64,000 bases of DNA from Cyanodermella asteris (GCA_900618795.1 UYJD01000002.1:2487077-2551076), one strand, 5' to 3'; counted from the stretch's first letter, positions 18,250 through 29,444 are shown. The notes: generated by a model from the sequence alone, not told the origin. A program made the numbers and translations.

Positions 18250-20835
18250 ATGGGGGCACAAAGGGACACGCTCTTCCGCTCGGCGGAGATGAGCTTGACC
18301 CAGCTCTACATCGCAAATGAAATAGGACGAGAGGTCGTCTCGGCTCTCGGAGAGCTAGGAGAAGTCCAGTTTCGTGATCTCAACACTGAAACCACGGCGT
18401 TCCAGAAGACGTTTACCCGTGAAATCAGACGACTCGACAATATAGAACGCCAGCTTCGTTACTTTCACGGCCAGATCGAGAAGCAAGCTATCTCTATCCG
18501 CCCTCGATATACCTTCGAAAACATCCTTGCAGCTCCCACCGCTGCCGAAATTGATGAGCTGGCGGACAAAAGCGAGTCCATGGAACAGCGAATCTCGTCA
18601 CTCAACGAAAGCTACGAGACATTGAAAAAGAGGGAATCTGAGTTGACAGAATGGCGATGGGTTTTGCGTGAAGCAGGCGGTTTCTTCGACCGGGCACATG
18701 GGAACGTGGAAGATATCCAGACTTCTGTTGACGAAGACGACGAAGGTGATGATGCGCCACTGCTTGCGGATGTGGAGCAGCAGCACCGTGGTCAGAATGG
18801 TGGCGGACAGGCCTCTTTCGCTGTCATGAACATCGGATTCGTGGCTGGTGTCATCCCGAGAGAAAGGATGGGAGCATTCGAGCGAATCTTGTGGAGAACC
18901 CTTCGTGGTAACCTCTACATGAACCAATCGGAAATCCCTGAAGCTATCATCGAGCCAGCAGATAACACGGAGGTCCACAAGAATGTCTTCGTCATCTTCG
19001 CTCACGGCAAAGAGATCCTTGCCAAGATCAGGAAGATCTCTGAATCAATGGGTGCCAACCTTTACCAAGTTGACGAGAACTCAGAGTTGAGAAGAGATCA
19101 GATTCACGAGGTTAATTCTCGGCTTGGCGATCTTGCCAGCGTCCTGCGCAACACGCAGAGCACCCTCAACGCCGAGTTGACACAGATTGCCCGAAGCATC
19201 GCGGAATGGATCATTGTTGTCAAGAAAGAGAAGGGCGTATACGAGACATTGAACCGCTGCTCCTACGACCAAGCCCGGAAAACACTTATTGCGGAAGCCT
19301 GGGTACCCAAGAACTCGCTGGGACTGATTAGATCGACTCTGTCCGACGTCAACGATCGCGCAGGACTGGCTATTCCTACCATTGTCAACGAGGTTCGAAC
19401 CTCGAAAACACCCCCAACATTCCATCGCACGAACAGGTTCACCGAGTGCTACCAAATGATCATTGACGCCTACGGTGCTGCAAAATACCGAGAGGTCAAC
19501 CAAGGTCTCCCAGCGATCGTCACGTTCCCCTTCCTATTCGCTGTCATGTTCGGAGACTTTGGTCACGGAGTGATCATGTTCTGCGCCGCTGCTGCCATGA
19601 TATACTTTGAACAGAATATGAAGCGAGCACAGCTCAACGAATTGGTAGCCATGGCTTTTACTGGTCGTTACGTTGCAATTCTTATGGGCTTTTTCTCTAT
19701 GTATACTGGATTGATTTACAACGACGCATTCTCAAAATCGATCCACTTCTTTCCCAGCATGTGGAATTGGCCGCAGGATTTCGAAAAACACGAACAGATT
19801 GAGGCCACTCGCGTTGAAGGATACACATATCCATTCGGCCTTGATTGGGGCTGGCACGAAACCGAGAGCGAGCTTCTGTTCAGCAACAGCTACAAGATGA
19901 AGCTCAGTATCCTGATGGGGTGGGCCCACATGACTTACAACTTGTGCTGGTCGTACATCAACGCAAAGCACTTCAAGAGCCCAATCGATATCTGGGGCAA
20001 TTTCGTGCCAGGCATGGTATTCTTCCAAAGTATTTTCGGTTACCTTGCCTTCTGCGTCATCTTCAAATGGTCAGTGGACTGGTCTGCAGAAGGAGCAGGC
20101 CAACCGCCTTCACTGCTGAACATGCTTATCAACATGTTTCTCAAGCCAGGAACGGTTGATGAACAGCTATACAGTGGTCAGGGCACTGTCCAGGTTTGCC
20201 TTGTTTTGATCGCAGTTGCATGTGTCCCCATTCTCCTCTTCTTGAAGCCATTCTATCTACGATGGGAGCACAACCGAGCTAGGGCACTCGGCTATCGGGG
20301 CATTGGCGAGACCAGTCGGGTCAGTGCTTTGGATGACGATGAGGGTCAGCAGATGAACGGCGGGCGGGATAGCTTTGGTGACGACGAAGCCGCTGCCATG
20401 ATCACCCAGGACATTGGTGGCGAAGAGCACGAAGAGTTTGAGTTCTCCGAGGTCATGATTCACCAGACCATCCACACCATCGAGTTCTGCCTCAACTGTG
20501 TGTCGCACACGGCTTCCTACCTACGTTTGTGGGCCCTCTCACTGGCCCATCAACAGCTCAGTGTTGTCTTGTGGGACATGACCTTGAACAACGCTTTTGG
20601 CATGTCTGGGGTCGTTGGAACCATTGCAGTTGTGGTTATCTTCGGTGCTTGGTTCTTCCTTACCATCGCCATTCTTGTGGTGATGGAGGGAACCAGTGCC
20701 ATGTTGCACAGTTTGCGTCTCCACTGGGTCGAAGCGATGTCGAAACATTTCGTTGGTGATGGCGAGCCGTTTGAACCGTTTAGCTTCAAGCAAATATTGG
20801 AGGATGAGCAGGAGATGTCAGGGGCATCTGGGTGA
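18250..20835 (+). CDS. VPH1: V-type proton ATPase subunit a (Vph1/Stv1)
   Basis: Membrane Vo subunit a of the vacuolar/Golgi H+-ATPase, providing the proton half-channels and coupling V1 to Vo. The 861-residue protein starts at ATG 18250 (MGAQRDTLFRSAEMSLTQLY). The upstream frame to 18184 contains no ATG. Residues 1 to about 400 form the cytosolic N-domain with coiled-coil stretches. From VTFPFLFAVMFGDFGHG onward there are about eight membrane segments. The segment SHTASYLRLWALSLAHQQLS holds the essential arginine of the proton path. The C-terminus is short and acidic. Length and motifs match the family throughout. No introns. Transcribed away from the AP endonuclease gene. Confidence 0.96.
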   Translation: MGAQRDTLFRSAEMSLTQLYIANEIGREVVSALGELGEVQFRDLNTETTAFQKTFTREIRRLDNIERQLRYFHGQIEKQAISIRPRYTFENILAAPTAAEIDELADKSESMEQRISSLNESYETLKKRESELTEWRWVLREAGGFFDRAHGNVEDIQTSVDEDDEGDDAPLLADVEQQHRGQNGGGQASFAVMNIGFVAGVIPRERMGAFERILWRTLRGNLYMNQSEIPEAIIEPADNTEVHKNVFVIFAHGKEILAKIRKISESMGANLYQVDENSELRRDQIHEVNSRLGDLASVLRNTQSTLNAELTQIARSIAEWIIVVKKEKGVYETLNRCSYDQARKTLIAEAWVPKNSLGLIRSTLSDVNDRAGLAIPTIVNEVRTSKTPPTFHRTNRFTECYQMIIDAYGAAKYREVNQGLPAIVTFPFLFAVMFGDFGHGVIMFCAAAAMIYFEQNMKRAQLNELVAMAFTGRYVAILMGFFSMYTGLIYNDAFSKSIHFFPSMWNWPQDFEKHEQIEATRVEGYTYPFGLDWGWHETESELLFSNSYKMKLSILMGWAHMTYNLCWSYINAKHFKSPIDIWGNFVPGMVFFQSIFGYLAFCVIFKWSVDWSAEGAGQPPSLLNMLINMFLKPGTVDEQLYSGQGTVQVCLVLIAVACVPILLFLKPFYLRWEHNRARALGYRGIGETSRVSALDDDEGQQMNGGRDSFGDDEAAAMITQDIGGEEHEEFEFSEVMIHQTIHTIEFCLNCVSHTASYLRLWALSLAHQQLSVVLWDMTLNNAFGMSGVVGTIAVVVIFGAWFFLTIAILVVMEGTSAMLHSLRLHWVEAMSKHFVGDGEPFEPFSFKQILEDEQEMSGASG

Positions 20836-21485
20836 TGCGGAAGTGTATAGTAGATAGACTAAATGATTTCTTTCTCCTCATCGCCGATGTACAGAGCACT
20901 GAGCGTGAATGGATCATGTCCTCTTCTCATACAAATGGAACGCTCACCTATAGCTGTAACATTTGGCGTACCTTCACGAGCAAGCTCATATATGTACAGT
21001 AGTAGTAAATTTGAGTGACTAGTCCCGTTGGAGAGGTCGGTAATGGCCCCAAAGTGACGCCCTAGGCCGCCAGCAAAGCCCCCCGTGCCGCCGGAGCCGC
21101 TCCGAAGAAAGCCGTTAATAAGCCTCCGTTTATCGGAGGGTCACGAACCGTAAGGTCTGAAAAGGGCGCTTCGGTGAGGCTCAAACAGCCAATCGAGAGA
21201 ACAAACAAGTGATCAAACAGGCCTTATCGTAGGCGGTTTCAAGGATGATGAATTCGAAAAGAGTAAAGCTAAGCTCGTAAAGAGCTAAATACTGCGAGGT
21301 CACGTGCCCGCAAGCAACGCGCCTTCTAACACCGTCTGAGGCGCCCAGAGGCAGCTTATATGGAACCCAACCATCACGGAATTTGTCTCGCCGCCTACGG
21401 GCCGTAATTCTATTCTCACCTCTTGGTTCAAGATATACCCTCGCTCTCAAGATCATCAGTCGCTCTCCGGAGCGCCCTCGCCACC
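20836..21485. other. Intergenic region VPH1-PRP18
   Basis: About 650 bp holding the VPH1 3' end and the PRP18 promoter. A GC-rich stretch around 21040-21180 includes a short inverted repeat CCTCCGTTTATCGGAGG. No gene is supported. Confidence 0.5.
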
Positions 21486-22655
21486 ATGGATTTCGCCTCG
21501 CTCATGAAATCCGCCATCTCCAAAGACAAATCCAAAGCCGCACCCAAATCCAAAGATTCCTCTGCCTCACCATCCACCACCGCGGCGTCCGCGGCCACCA
21601 CCGCCGCCAATGCCAGATACGTCCGGCGCAGCGAAATCGAAGCTCAACGCGAAGCCGCCTACCGCGCCGAACAAGAAGCCGCCGCCGCCGCAAAGCGCGA
21701 AAGGGAACTGAAACGCCAACGAGAAGAAGACGAAGAGGCGGGACGCGCCGCCGCCCGGGAGGCGAAGAAGAGGAAGCTGGCCGAAGAGTCGAGGGCACGG
21801 AGGGAGGAAGAAGCGGCGAAGGAGGAGGCCGCACGGCGGAAGCGGCTGGGCTTGCCGCCGCTCGTGAAGAACAAGAGCGAGGGGGCGGAAGAGCAGAAAG
21901 ATGGGGGTGGTGCGGAGACTGGAGATATCGTGGAGGAGGAGCTACGGACGAGGTTGCGAGAGCTGAAGGAGCCGGTTGTGTTGTTTGGAGAGGAGCATGC
22001 GGCGAGGGTACGGCGGTATAGGGCGTTGATGGCGGCGAAGAAGAAGGCGAAGAAGAAGGCGAAGAAGAAGGCGAAGATGAGTGATGGTCCGATACCGACG
22101 GTGCTGGAGTTGTTGCCGGAGAGCGCATGTCAGGTCCCCGCGAAGCCGCCGCCGAGGGGATTGAAAGAGGAGAGGACGTATCTGTTCAGACAGCTGGCGA
22201 GCTACTTTACGATGGTGCTCACGGAATGGGATAGGGCGTTTGCGGGACGAGCGCCGGAGGTCAAGGAGTCGTATCAGGGAAAGCAGGCGACGCAGGCGTT
22301 CGTGTCGTCGAGGGAGAACCTGAGGCCGTTGTTTAGGCGGTTCGAAAACGGGGACATCGACGACAAGGTGCTTGAGGGGGTTCTTGAGATTGTGAATGCA
22401 GCGCAGCGGAGGCGGTATGTGGATGCCAGCGATGCCTACCTCACACTGAGCATTGGAAAGGCGGCGTGGCCCATTGGTGTTACCATGGTGGGTATTCATG
22501 CTCGAAGTGCGCGGGAGAAGCTTCATGAGCACGATCAAAAGGCAAATATCATGAGCGACGAGTCAACAAGAAAATACCTGCAGGCCATCAAGCAGTGTCT
22601 GAGCTTTGCCCAAACACGCTGGCCCCCAGATGATCACCTGCAGCTGATGGGATAA
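21486..22655 (+). CDS. PRP18: Pre-mRNA splicing factor Prp18
   Basis: Second-step splicing factor associated with U5 snRNP and Slu7, acting in the nucleus in 3' splice-site selection. The 389-residue protein starts at ATG 21486 in an ideal context (CCACCATGG). It has an alanine/lysine-rich charged helix (about residues 40-135), then a PRP4-like motif (LRELKEPVVLFGEEHAARVR, about 165-190), a lysine/alanine repeat (KKKAKKKAKKKAK) and the conserved Prp18 helical domain to the end (YFTMVLTEWDRAF, ENLRPLFRRFENGDID, DAYLTLSIGKAAWPIGVTM, HEHDQKANIMSDESTRKYLQ). Base composition in the first 600 nt is strongly purine-biased because of the Lys/Arg/Glu codons. No introns. Confidence 0.95.
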   Translation: MDFASLMKSAISKDKSKAAPKSKDSSASPSTTAASAATTAANARYVRRSEIEAQREAAYRAEQEAAAAAKRERELKRQREEDEEAGRAAAREAKKRKLAEESRARREEEAAKEEAARRKRLGLPPLVKNKSEGAEEQKDGGGAETGDIVEEELRTRLRELKEPVVLFGEEHAARVRRYRALMAAKKKAKKKAKKKAKMSDGPIPTVLELLPESACQVPAKPPPRGLKEERTYLFRQLASYFTMVLTEWDRAFAGRAPEVKESYQGKQATQAFVSSRENLRPLFRRFENGDIDDKVLEGVLEIVNAAQRRRYVDASDAYLTLSIGKAAWPIGVTMVGIHARSAREKLHEHDQKANIMSDESTRKYLQAIKQCLSFAQTRWPPDDHLQLMG

Positions 22656-22787
22656 TTTACGACGGGGCGAATGAACGAGAATGAACATGAAGCTTGCGTA
22701 AGCCTAGTATTGGTGTCTTGTATGGTCTATCGTCAAATGTCGTCGCTTCATTTCCCATGCTCGCTCTATGCTGCAACGTCTGCCAGC

Positions 22788-23833
22788 TCACAGAATCGTG
22801 CCATAGCCGAAGGTCGTCTTCAGGCTTCGGACGTAATACTGTCCCCATCGTTCTTTGGTCGAGTCCTCCTCGCCAACAGGAACAGCGTCCCACTCCACAC
22901 GCATGTTTGTCACAGCGTTGGTGTCGTCCTGGTTGAAGTTCAACGTCAAGGTCGTGTAGTGTCCTTGAGGCCACTGCTCGAGTCTCCATTTCTGGACTAT
23001 CTTGGTAGGCTTGCTTAACTCGACAAACTCCCCGCTGACACCACCACCGAAGAATGCAAACTTTGCGCCTGCTTGAGCACCTTCCCAAACCCGTGGGGGA
23101 CTGCGCGTCCAGGCGGTGATCCTCTGAGGGTCCGTGAAGGTAGTGAACAGCTCCTCTGCTGAAGTCCGGAACTCTGTAGTGTCTGTCACGGCGACAGTAT
23201 TTATGCTCGGACCACTAGCAGCCTGCGCCGTCTTAGGAGCGGTGCTCGAGGATTTGTTGACGGAAGAAGAGGACGTTGTCTTGTTCTGTCCCGGGGTGAT
23301 ATAACCGGTGGGAGGACCAGAACCTGGCGCGTGCTGTATGTCCTTACCATGCTCTGCAATGAGCGCTGGACCGAGCTGAGCCAGAGCCTTGCGCAGTTGT
23401 GGTAGAACTTTGCTTTTGACCAGATCCTTGACGGGCTCCTTCTCTTTTGTCGCGCTGTGCAGGTCTATGTCAAACTGCCACCTGGTTAGCCGGTGTTGAC
23501 CAACTACGTAGGACATATTGAACGTACAACATACTCATCTTCCTCGGTATCGTGGGCAACCTCCGGTATCTTGATCGAGCCAGTGATATTCTCAATATCG
23601 CCAGCCTTCCCAGTGAACTCCAGCCCAAGGGCGACGTCAAAAAGAGTGATGACCTTGCCCTTGCGCTGGCTCACATCCATGTCACCATCCATGCTTGTGA
23701 CCTTGGAGATCTTAGCCGACGCGTTTCCATCTTCGGCAGCGATTCCGGGAAGATTCTTGTCAAGGTAGGCTCTTCCCCACTCGAGGCAGTTCTTGTTGAC
23801 CCAGTGCCAGTTGTTTGGATTGTGGAGAACCAT
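22788..23833 (-). CDS. AHA1: Hsp90 co-chaperone Aha1
   Basis: Activator of the Hsp90 ATPase in the cytosol. Two exons: 23833-23535 and 23481-22788, separated by a 53-nt intron (gtatgt, ccag). Together they encode 330 residues. The start MVLHNPNNWHWVNKNC contains the conserved N-x-N-N-W-H-W motif. The Aha1 N-terminal domain covers about residues 10-150 (ISKVTSMDGDMDVSQRKGK, TLFDVALGLEF). A Ser/Thr-rich linker follows, then the AHSA1 domain from about residue 205 (AEELFTTFTDPQRITAWTRS, GGVSGEFVEL, WRLEQWPQGHYTTLTLNF). STI1, another Hsp90 partner, lies 22 kb away; that is probably coincidence. A heat-shock-element-like stretch lies about 330 bp upstream. Confidence 0.95.
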
Positions 23834-24417
23834 TCTGACAAGCTCAGCGAGGAAATTCTGCTCACAGGTCAGTCACTATAGCTTGGTTCATGGTTCAAGC
23901 AAAGCAGTGGGGTGTGTCGGTCAGTAGTGAGCCGAAGCTCCAAGCTAATCCGCAGCAAATAGAGTACAAATCTTCTAGGACGGGTGCCAGCAATAAACAT
24001 TCATCACGCGACAGGATGAGAGAATGGGTTAAGATGTCTTACCTCTGATCACAGGACGGCCGCAAAGGAGGTTAGGAAGTGTGAGCTAGTATGATGGTGG
24101 ACTGAAGGTGGCAGAAACGCTCTGCACACCTCGGCTGGCCCATACGCTGATTTTGTGAAGCAGTTTTCTAGAGCTTTCGCAGGATCTTCCACAGCGGACT
24201 TAGTGTGGAATTCCTTACGTCAGCCGCCAGCGTCGTTGGCGGGGCACGGGCGTTTCGGAAGGAGTGCTGACCGACATCAGCGGTGCTCCAGGTACCCAGG
24301 CACCTGTGCACGCCTGGAAGCCGTGTTACTTTTGGGCAACCAAACGCCCTAACACTAGACCACTTGATGGTGGAAACGTGTCAACGGCGACCACTTGTGC
24401 AAGTCTGTATGGTTCAT
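23834..24417. other. Intergenic region between AHA1 and BET4
   Basis: About 580 bp carrying the AHA1 promoter and the 3' end of the BET4 gene. At 24166-24189 the 5-bp-spaced series TTC-GAG-TTC, followed by an out-of-phase TTC, resembles a degenerate heat-shock element. No gene is supported. Confidence 0.45.
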
Positions 24418-25607
24418 TCATTGTAATTCTGTCTCTACTTTTCGGCTCCAGTCTTCCCATCTATTCGCCCGCATAGGATCCAAGATTTTCAACTCCCTCA
24501 TCCAGCTTCTGACCTGGTCAGCGCTCGCAGCCTCTGGCCAGTCTGAGCCAAGTCTCCGATAAGCGCAAGCAAGCTGTATTAAGCTCAGGTATATCCATTT
24601 GACATCTTCGGCGCCCTCGAGGGCTTCCATAACGTATTCAATCTCTGCGCTCAAATATTCCGTTCGCTCACCTGTCGACAGATCAGGGGCTATTGAGTAG
24701 GCGTTGGGCTCAACCTGAAACGTCTCCATCAGAAATTGATGATAGAACCACAAAGATTGATCTCGGGGGTCTATTAATGCTTCGTGTATGAGGTCAAGTT
24801 CTGTCATTGTTAGGGCCTTCTCAAAGCAAAGGGTCGCGGAGCGTTCTTACCGCGATCTAGCATGACCTTTCGTTCTGAAGCATCCGCTTTCCCCTCTTTG
24901 AGTATTCGGAGGATGAGCTTACTTCTCGCGTGCCAGGCTGAGAAGTTGCTTAGGTCCTGTCCTATCATCTGCCGTGTGTAGTCGTACTCCTCCTGCGCCA
25001 TGCTACCATCTGACCCTGTTGTTCCTGCGACCTGCCGTAGCCTTTCGAGCTCAGCTACAATTTGACGTCTGTAGCCCCAGCCATGGAAGTTGCGCTTATC
25101 CTGCTGAAGCATTTTGTTATCAAGGCCTAGCTCCTGCGTCCAGAACTTCGTCGCTTCTGGCACAGAAAGTCGTGAAGATGCTTGCCGTAACAGCCATGCA
25201 CGATGGTTCCAGAGCCAGTAGCACTTTGGGTACTTTTGCATCAGTGGTACAAGAAAGACAAGATCGGAAGTGAGTATTCTCGAGACGGTCGCTATAGACT
25301 CGGAATCTGATGGCGCTTGCTCGATCTGCTGTATCTGCGCAAGCATGACTCTTCGTCGGTAATTCCAAATGGTATAATATTCCGGGTTCTGTTTGAGAAG
25401 TTTGGATGTTGCATCCAAAACTTGGCTATCATGCTGACCTGCAGCCACCTGCAAGATCTCAGGTGGGTTTCAACGCAAGGTAGAACTCTGGCTTACCATG
25501 CGAGTGATATCAGCTACGAGCGACTGGTAAACCTTGATACGTTGCCCTTCCTTGTCTCGTGCATCCTGTGTTAGCGGAAGCGGCTCTGAAACTCGTGGTA
25601 CGCCGTG
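24418..25607 (-). CDS. BET4: Rab geranylgeranyltransferase alpha subunit (Bet4)
   Basis: Alpha subunit of type II geranylgeranyltransferase, which prenylates Rab GTPases presented by the escort protein; cytosolic. Exons 25607-25497, 25448-24851 and 24800-24418 are joined by introns of 48 and 50 nt with gtaag donors, giving 363 residues in a consistent frame. An upstream first exon is needed, because the acceptor ttgatttccag precedes HGVPRVSEPLPLTQ and no ATG lies in the exon. I could not place it. Five PFTA repeats are visible: YYTIWNYRRR, CYWLWNHRAW, NFHGWGYRRQ, NFSAWHARSK and QSLWFYHQFL. The spacing of the repeats and the ELDLIHEALIDPRDQSLWFY region favour Bet4 over the Ram2 farnesyltransferase subunit. 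Confidence 0.88.
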
Positions 25608-26452
25608 CTGGAAATCAAAACTTCATTAGCTTTGGTCGTCAACGTCGAAGATGAGAGCTGTCCAAGCTTTGCCCTGCGTGAATGCAGAGGCGTTGTCATA
25701 ACAGCCAAACAGTAATGCAAGCATGCGTCCACTTCACGTAGTTAAAAGTCCCATCAAGCTTCTTGTCCGAACAAAACCACAATATGCTGGCCACACTCGA
25801 TGATTGCGTCAAATGGAGAATCCCGTACAAAGTTCGAGAAACAAGGGGTTGCACTGAATCGAAGCTGACGATAAGAGACAATATACGTACGCTTGCCATC
25901 GCCATGGAATGGGCTAGTGTTTATGAGACTTTCGAATATCGCCACGAGATATTGTCTGGAAGTCAAAGCGTGATAGCCTAAGCCAGGTACCGCATCTGAT
26001 CGAGTCAATGTGATGATAAAGGGAGGAGAGGTGATGCCTGGCAAACGTGCCAAGAACTGGACATGGCGTCGCCTCGTATCCAAAGCAGGCATAATTGTCA
26101 CCTGAGCGGCCAAACCCAGCGGCTCGGCTCAGCTGCGTTAGTGGGCACTCAATAGGCGCACTCAGCGACCCGCATTGGCAGGGCCGCGTGTAGCCGAAAC
26201 CTCGTCAACGCCCTTTCCTGTCGTCAATCGCCGTTGGGAGCTCCTGCTCACGAGCTCGCCGTGACATACGTGAATGCTTCATGTCACAAAGTTAGAGCCG
26301 CCATTGTCTTCACCATCCGTCTTCCTAGACACGGCCGCAGTACTAATTGAGAGCATCTCCACCTCCCCACATTCTCCCCGTGCTGCAACTCTTCTTCCGA
26401 CTGTCAATCGTGCTGCAAGGCTTGAGCTGCAGCTCCAGAGCTCCATGTAGCA
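25608..26452. other. Mostly non-coding interval upstream of BET4
   Basis: About 840 bp that must contain the missing first BET4 exon and its promoter. The only longer frame is the doubtful one at 25754-26092 on the minus strand. The stretch 26114-26450 shows nothing recognisable. Confidence 0.4.
25754..26092 (-). CDS. Doubtful small hypothetical protein
   Basis: A 112-codon frame from ATG 26092 to TGA 25754 upstream of BET4 on the same strand. The predicted peptide begins MPALDTRRRHVQFLARLPG and ends IIECGQHIVVLFGQEA. It has no signal peptide, membrane segment or motif that I recognise. The length alone could arise by chance in DNA of this composition. Confidence 0.25.
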   Translation of the reverse strand: MPALDTRRRHVQFLARLPGITSPPFIITLTRSDAVPGLGYHALTSRQYLVAIFESLINTSPFHGDGKRTYIVSYRQLRFSATPCFSNFVRDSPFDAIIECGQHIVVLFGQEA

Positions 26453-26890
26453 ATGCAACCAATACCTTTCAGAAGCTCATCTTAGCAGCATAGACCTTCC
26501 CATCCACTGACGCCTGAAACGTCGCCAGAGAGAAAGTCTTGCAAGCCCATATTGCTACCTACTTCAGCACCATTCGAGCCAACGACGGGGCTCCTGACGC
26601 CGCCACCAAGTCCCGAGAAGCAAGTCGCACAACCATCGTCGCCACAAGAGTTTGAACATAAACCGGAGTCTACGACAGACGAAAGTGACCCTTTCATTTC
26701 GAGGGAACCCACCCCCCCTCTGTTACCACCGACTCGTATTAAGCTTCCCAAACGTCATGCTGGAACTCAGGCTTCGGACTTGGTCTCCGCCACTCGACCT
26801 CATTCGCCAACCAACCGCCAGCGCTACCATATTAAGAACTCTATCGCTGCAATGTCTCTCGTTCGAATGTTTCATCTTCAGCCTCACTGA
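26453..26890 (+). pseudogene. Proline-rich ORF interrupted by one TAG
   Basis: From ATG 26453 the frame encodes MQPIPFRSSS, then TAG at 26483-26485, then continues in the same frame for 135 codons to 26890. The continuation (LTPETSPERK, TGLLTPPPSPEKQ, EPTPPLLPPTRIKLPKRH) is rich in Ser/Thr-Pro sites, as in regulatory tails of fungal signalling proteins. It then loses coding character after about 26840. No GT donor precedes the TAG, so an intron does not remove it. CAG-to-TAG or TGG-to-TAG would explain the stop. Family unknown. It may be a gene remnant, or a message with an edited or read-through stop. Confidence 0.35.
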
Positions 26891-27088
26891 GAGTGCCTCT
26901 GGGCGCTGCTATGCTGCTATGCCGTCTCTTATCATGTCGCCCTTCTGTAGACCCTGCCCATCTCGCGAGTTCATCTTCTCCACACCACTGCTGCGCCGTC
27001 CAAGTCCTTATATTCTGTAAGGGATTGTATGATTCGACTATGCTTACCTACCTAAAATGCTAGCGGCCGAGTCGTCACGTCTGTCCAC

Positions 27089-29025
27089 ATGGCGGTGCCG
27101 TCAACACAGTCACTCGCATTACACCGGATTGAGAGTCTTTCTGCCCGAATTCTGCCTCTCTTATGGATGCTAGCACCAACGATATTGAGCTGTCTGTTGC
27201 TCAGCAGTGCCCTTACCAGCTGGAATTTACCTCATAACCTATACAATGTCTACATGAATGACCAAGCAACTGCCCAACTTGTCCTTCAGGCCATGGCATC
27301 CCTGCTTGGATTCATCCAGGTAACGACCATCTGGAAGCTTTTCAATCATGCCACAAGGCTGCGCCCTGCAGGATCAATCCACATCTCTGGAGAATCTTCT
27401 GTTCTGGACAGGCCTTTCCGCTCGTCGGATCGAATGGTCTGTCCGCAGTTACAAGGTCTTGCTGTTAGCAGGCCTGGCGGTATTGAGCGCCGTGCCCGCT
27501 GCTGTCTGGGCTGGTGCTTTGACTCCCATTCCGTCTTCATCCAGTGAACCCGCGAGTCTCGATGTACCCCAATACAAGAACATGACATATGTCCACGAGT
27601 ATAATTCAGAGACCCTAGGCCGGACCACGGACCTGCGCACGAAGCGTGGTCACTTTTCCCACGCCGTTGGCATGAGGTATCTGACAGACATTCTGTCTTC
27701 GGCTGCTGCGGCTTCCACCTGGAACGACGGGCCTCGCAGACACCCCAAATTTGACAATTCTGCCTTCACATATATTGGCCGCTCGTATGGTGTGGGCGCT
27801 TCTGTTGGTCTTGCTGATGATATGATGCTCGACGACAGCTTCACCGAAGCTTACACGTTTCAAGAGGCTGGATATAAATCATCTGCGAAATGCATTTACA
27901 ATTCTTCAAGCGCGTTTGTTATCGGCAACAACATATCTGCACCGCGATTCGACGTCGGAGGCCCACTGCCAAACAGCAAAGGTGGGGCGGCCGAGGAGAG
28001 CACATATTTTGGATGGGGAGAAGGAAAGTCTATCCGTTGCAATTGGGGTGACCTATGCGCCAACGAACACCAGCCGCTTTCTGGCCATCGCATCTGGCGA
28101 GAATTACCAGCAACTCAACACCACGCAATGCGAACTGATATTCGAGCCGGCAATCTTCAACGTATCGGTAGACACTGTTCAGCGCCAGGTCAATGTCTCA
28201 TATGCTGGCCCCTCGTCGACCGACTTCGAACCGAGCCGCAATCTGACACTCGTCCTGACCCGCCAATTCGAGCTCATTGCCAATACTCAGACAAACCTGT
28301 ACACCTCGGTCATCGGCGATTCTCTGATGAACAGCATAGCACTATATGCCACGGCGAAGAATACAAGCAGCGCAGCAAACTCGATCACCAACGCAACAGC
28401 CCAGCCGACGTATACAAACAAGACCGCTCTCGGTGGAATCACCAACTCTGTCGAGGCCATGATTGACGACATGCTGGTCAGCTATGCAAGTGCACAGCTC
28501 ATGATCACCGAGGATTACTACAGTGTGCCGGTTACCGTCATTTCCAGCGCTTTACGACCAGGGCAAGACACGTACATCTACATTACGTTCGTCTTCAACA
28601 CGTTAGTCCTTTTGTTCGTCCTGGTGGAATTGCTCAGGACTCGAGCATGGCGGCGGCTGAAACGCTTCGACTACCTGAGCCCCGCACACGTGGTGCTCGC
28701 GACATCGTTAGCGGGAATGCAAGACCGCGAAGCCATCATCGAAAGCAACGTGCGAGCCGAATCGAGTTATTCGATGTTGAAGTCCGACAAGTCAGACGCA
28801 CGGCAATTGGCGGACGTTCAGCTTTGTCTCCGGTTTAACGGGGCTGCAGGGCTGCGTGTCCAACATGGCGGGAGGGGACGAAATGGATCTCGGGGCATGT
28901 TGATCGAGGAGGACTGGGCTCCACGGGATGTCAGCCCCGAGTCGAGGAAGCCTCATGCGCATAGTAATAGTGAGATGCGGTATAATGTCTTCTGGCCACA
29001 GCGTGGAGAGGGTGGCTTGTTTTGA
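27089..29025 (+). pseudogene. Fungal multi-pass membrane protein with two frame breaks
   Basis: Three frames in series encode one protein. An N-terminal membrane region (ATG 27089; LPLLWMLAPTILSCLLLSSA) runs to WKLFNHATRLR. After a shift at CCC 27364-27366 it continues DQSTSLENLLFWTGLSARRI and a second membrane segment (LLAGLAVLSAVPAAVWAGAL). A large presumably extracellular part with many N-glycosylation sites follows. After a second shift near 28015-28027 (GGGG or AAA run) it continues SLSVAIGVTYAPTNTS, a third membrane segment (YIYITFVFNTLVLLFVLVEL) and a basic cytosolic tail to 29025. Each break is cured by removing one base. A 52-nt gtaacg...ctgcag intron could also bridge the first break but would remove a segment that looks conserved. 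I recall similar unnamed proteins in other Pezizomycotina; function unknown. Confidence 0.6.
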
Positions 29026-29444
29026 AACTGCTAGCAAAAGTTCCCATTTCTCCAATGCCAGCACTGTTGCTATCATAATATGGTCATCTCATGCTTCCAA
29101 GCACGTGGATCGATGCCGAGTATTGCCAAACTTGAGTGGCCATAAGATAGCTCGATCACAAGCCTGGCAAAGTGAAGCTGTGTCGGACGCAAGCTTCATG
29201 CCCGCGGGAATAGTAAGTCCTTAGGGGGGAGGGTAATAGTGGCAAGTTTCAAGTTGGGTCAGCTATTTAGGTTGCTACGGTACGCAAGGCCGCCTGGGGT
29301 GCCCAAGGCCCTCGCCTGAAACTTTTGCTGTGTCAACACAACGGCGGCTAGAAAGGACTCTCCGCCAACCTGCCGGCCAACTTCACACCATCTACTCTCG
29401 CACGCGCGTGTTATTCCCCTCTCTCTTGACACGCTTACAGCAAC
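29026..29444. other. Intergenic region
   Basis: About 420 bp without a supported gene; it ends in a pyrimidine-rich leader (ctctcttgacacgc) just before the next ATG. Confidence 0.45.

Noticed and set aside
21124-21140. Short inverted repeat CCTCCGTTTATCGGAGG
   Set aside because: Only a 6-bp stem in GC-rich DNA; expected by chance.
27320-27371. A 52-nt intron (gtaacg...ctgcag) as the explanation of the first frame change in the membrane protein gene
   Set aside because: It is possible, but it would delete WKLFNHATRLR, which looks conserved in similar fungal proteins; a one-base indel is preferred. Not fully excluded.
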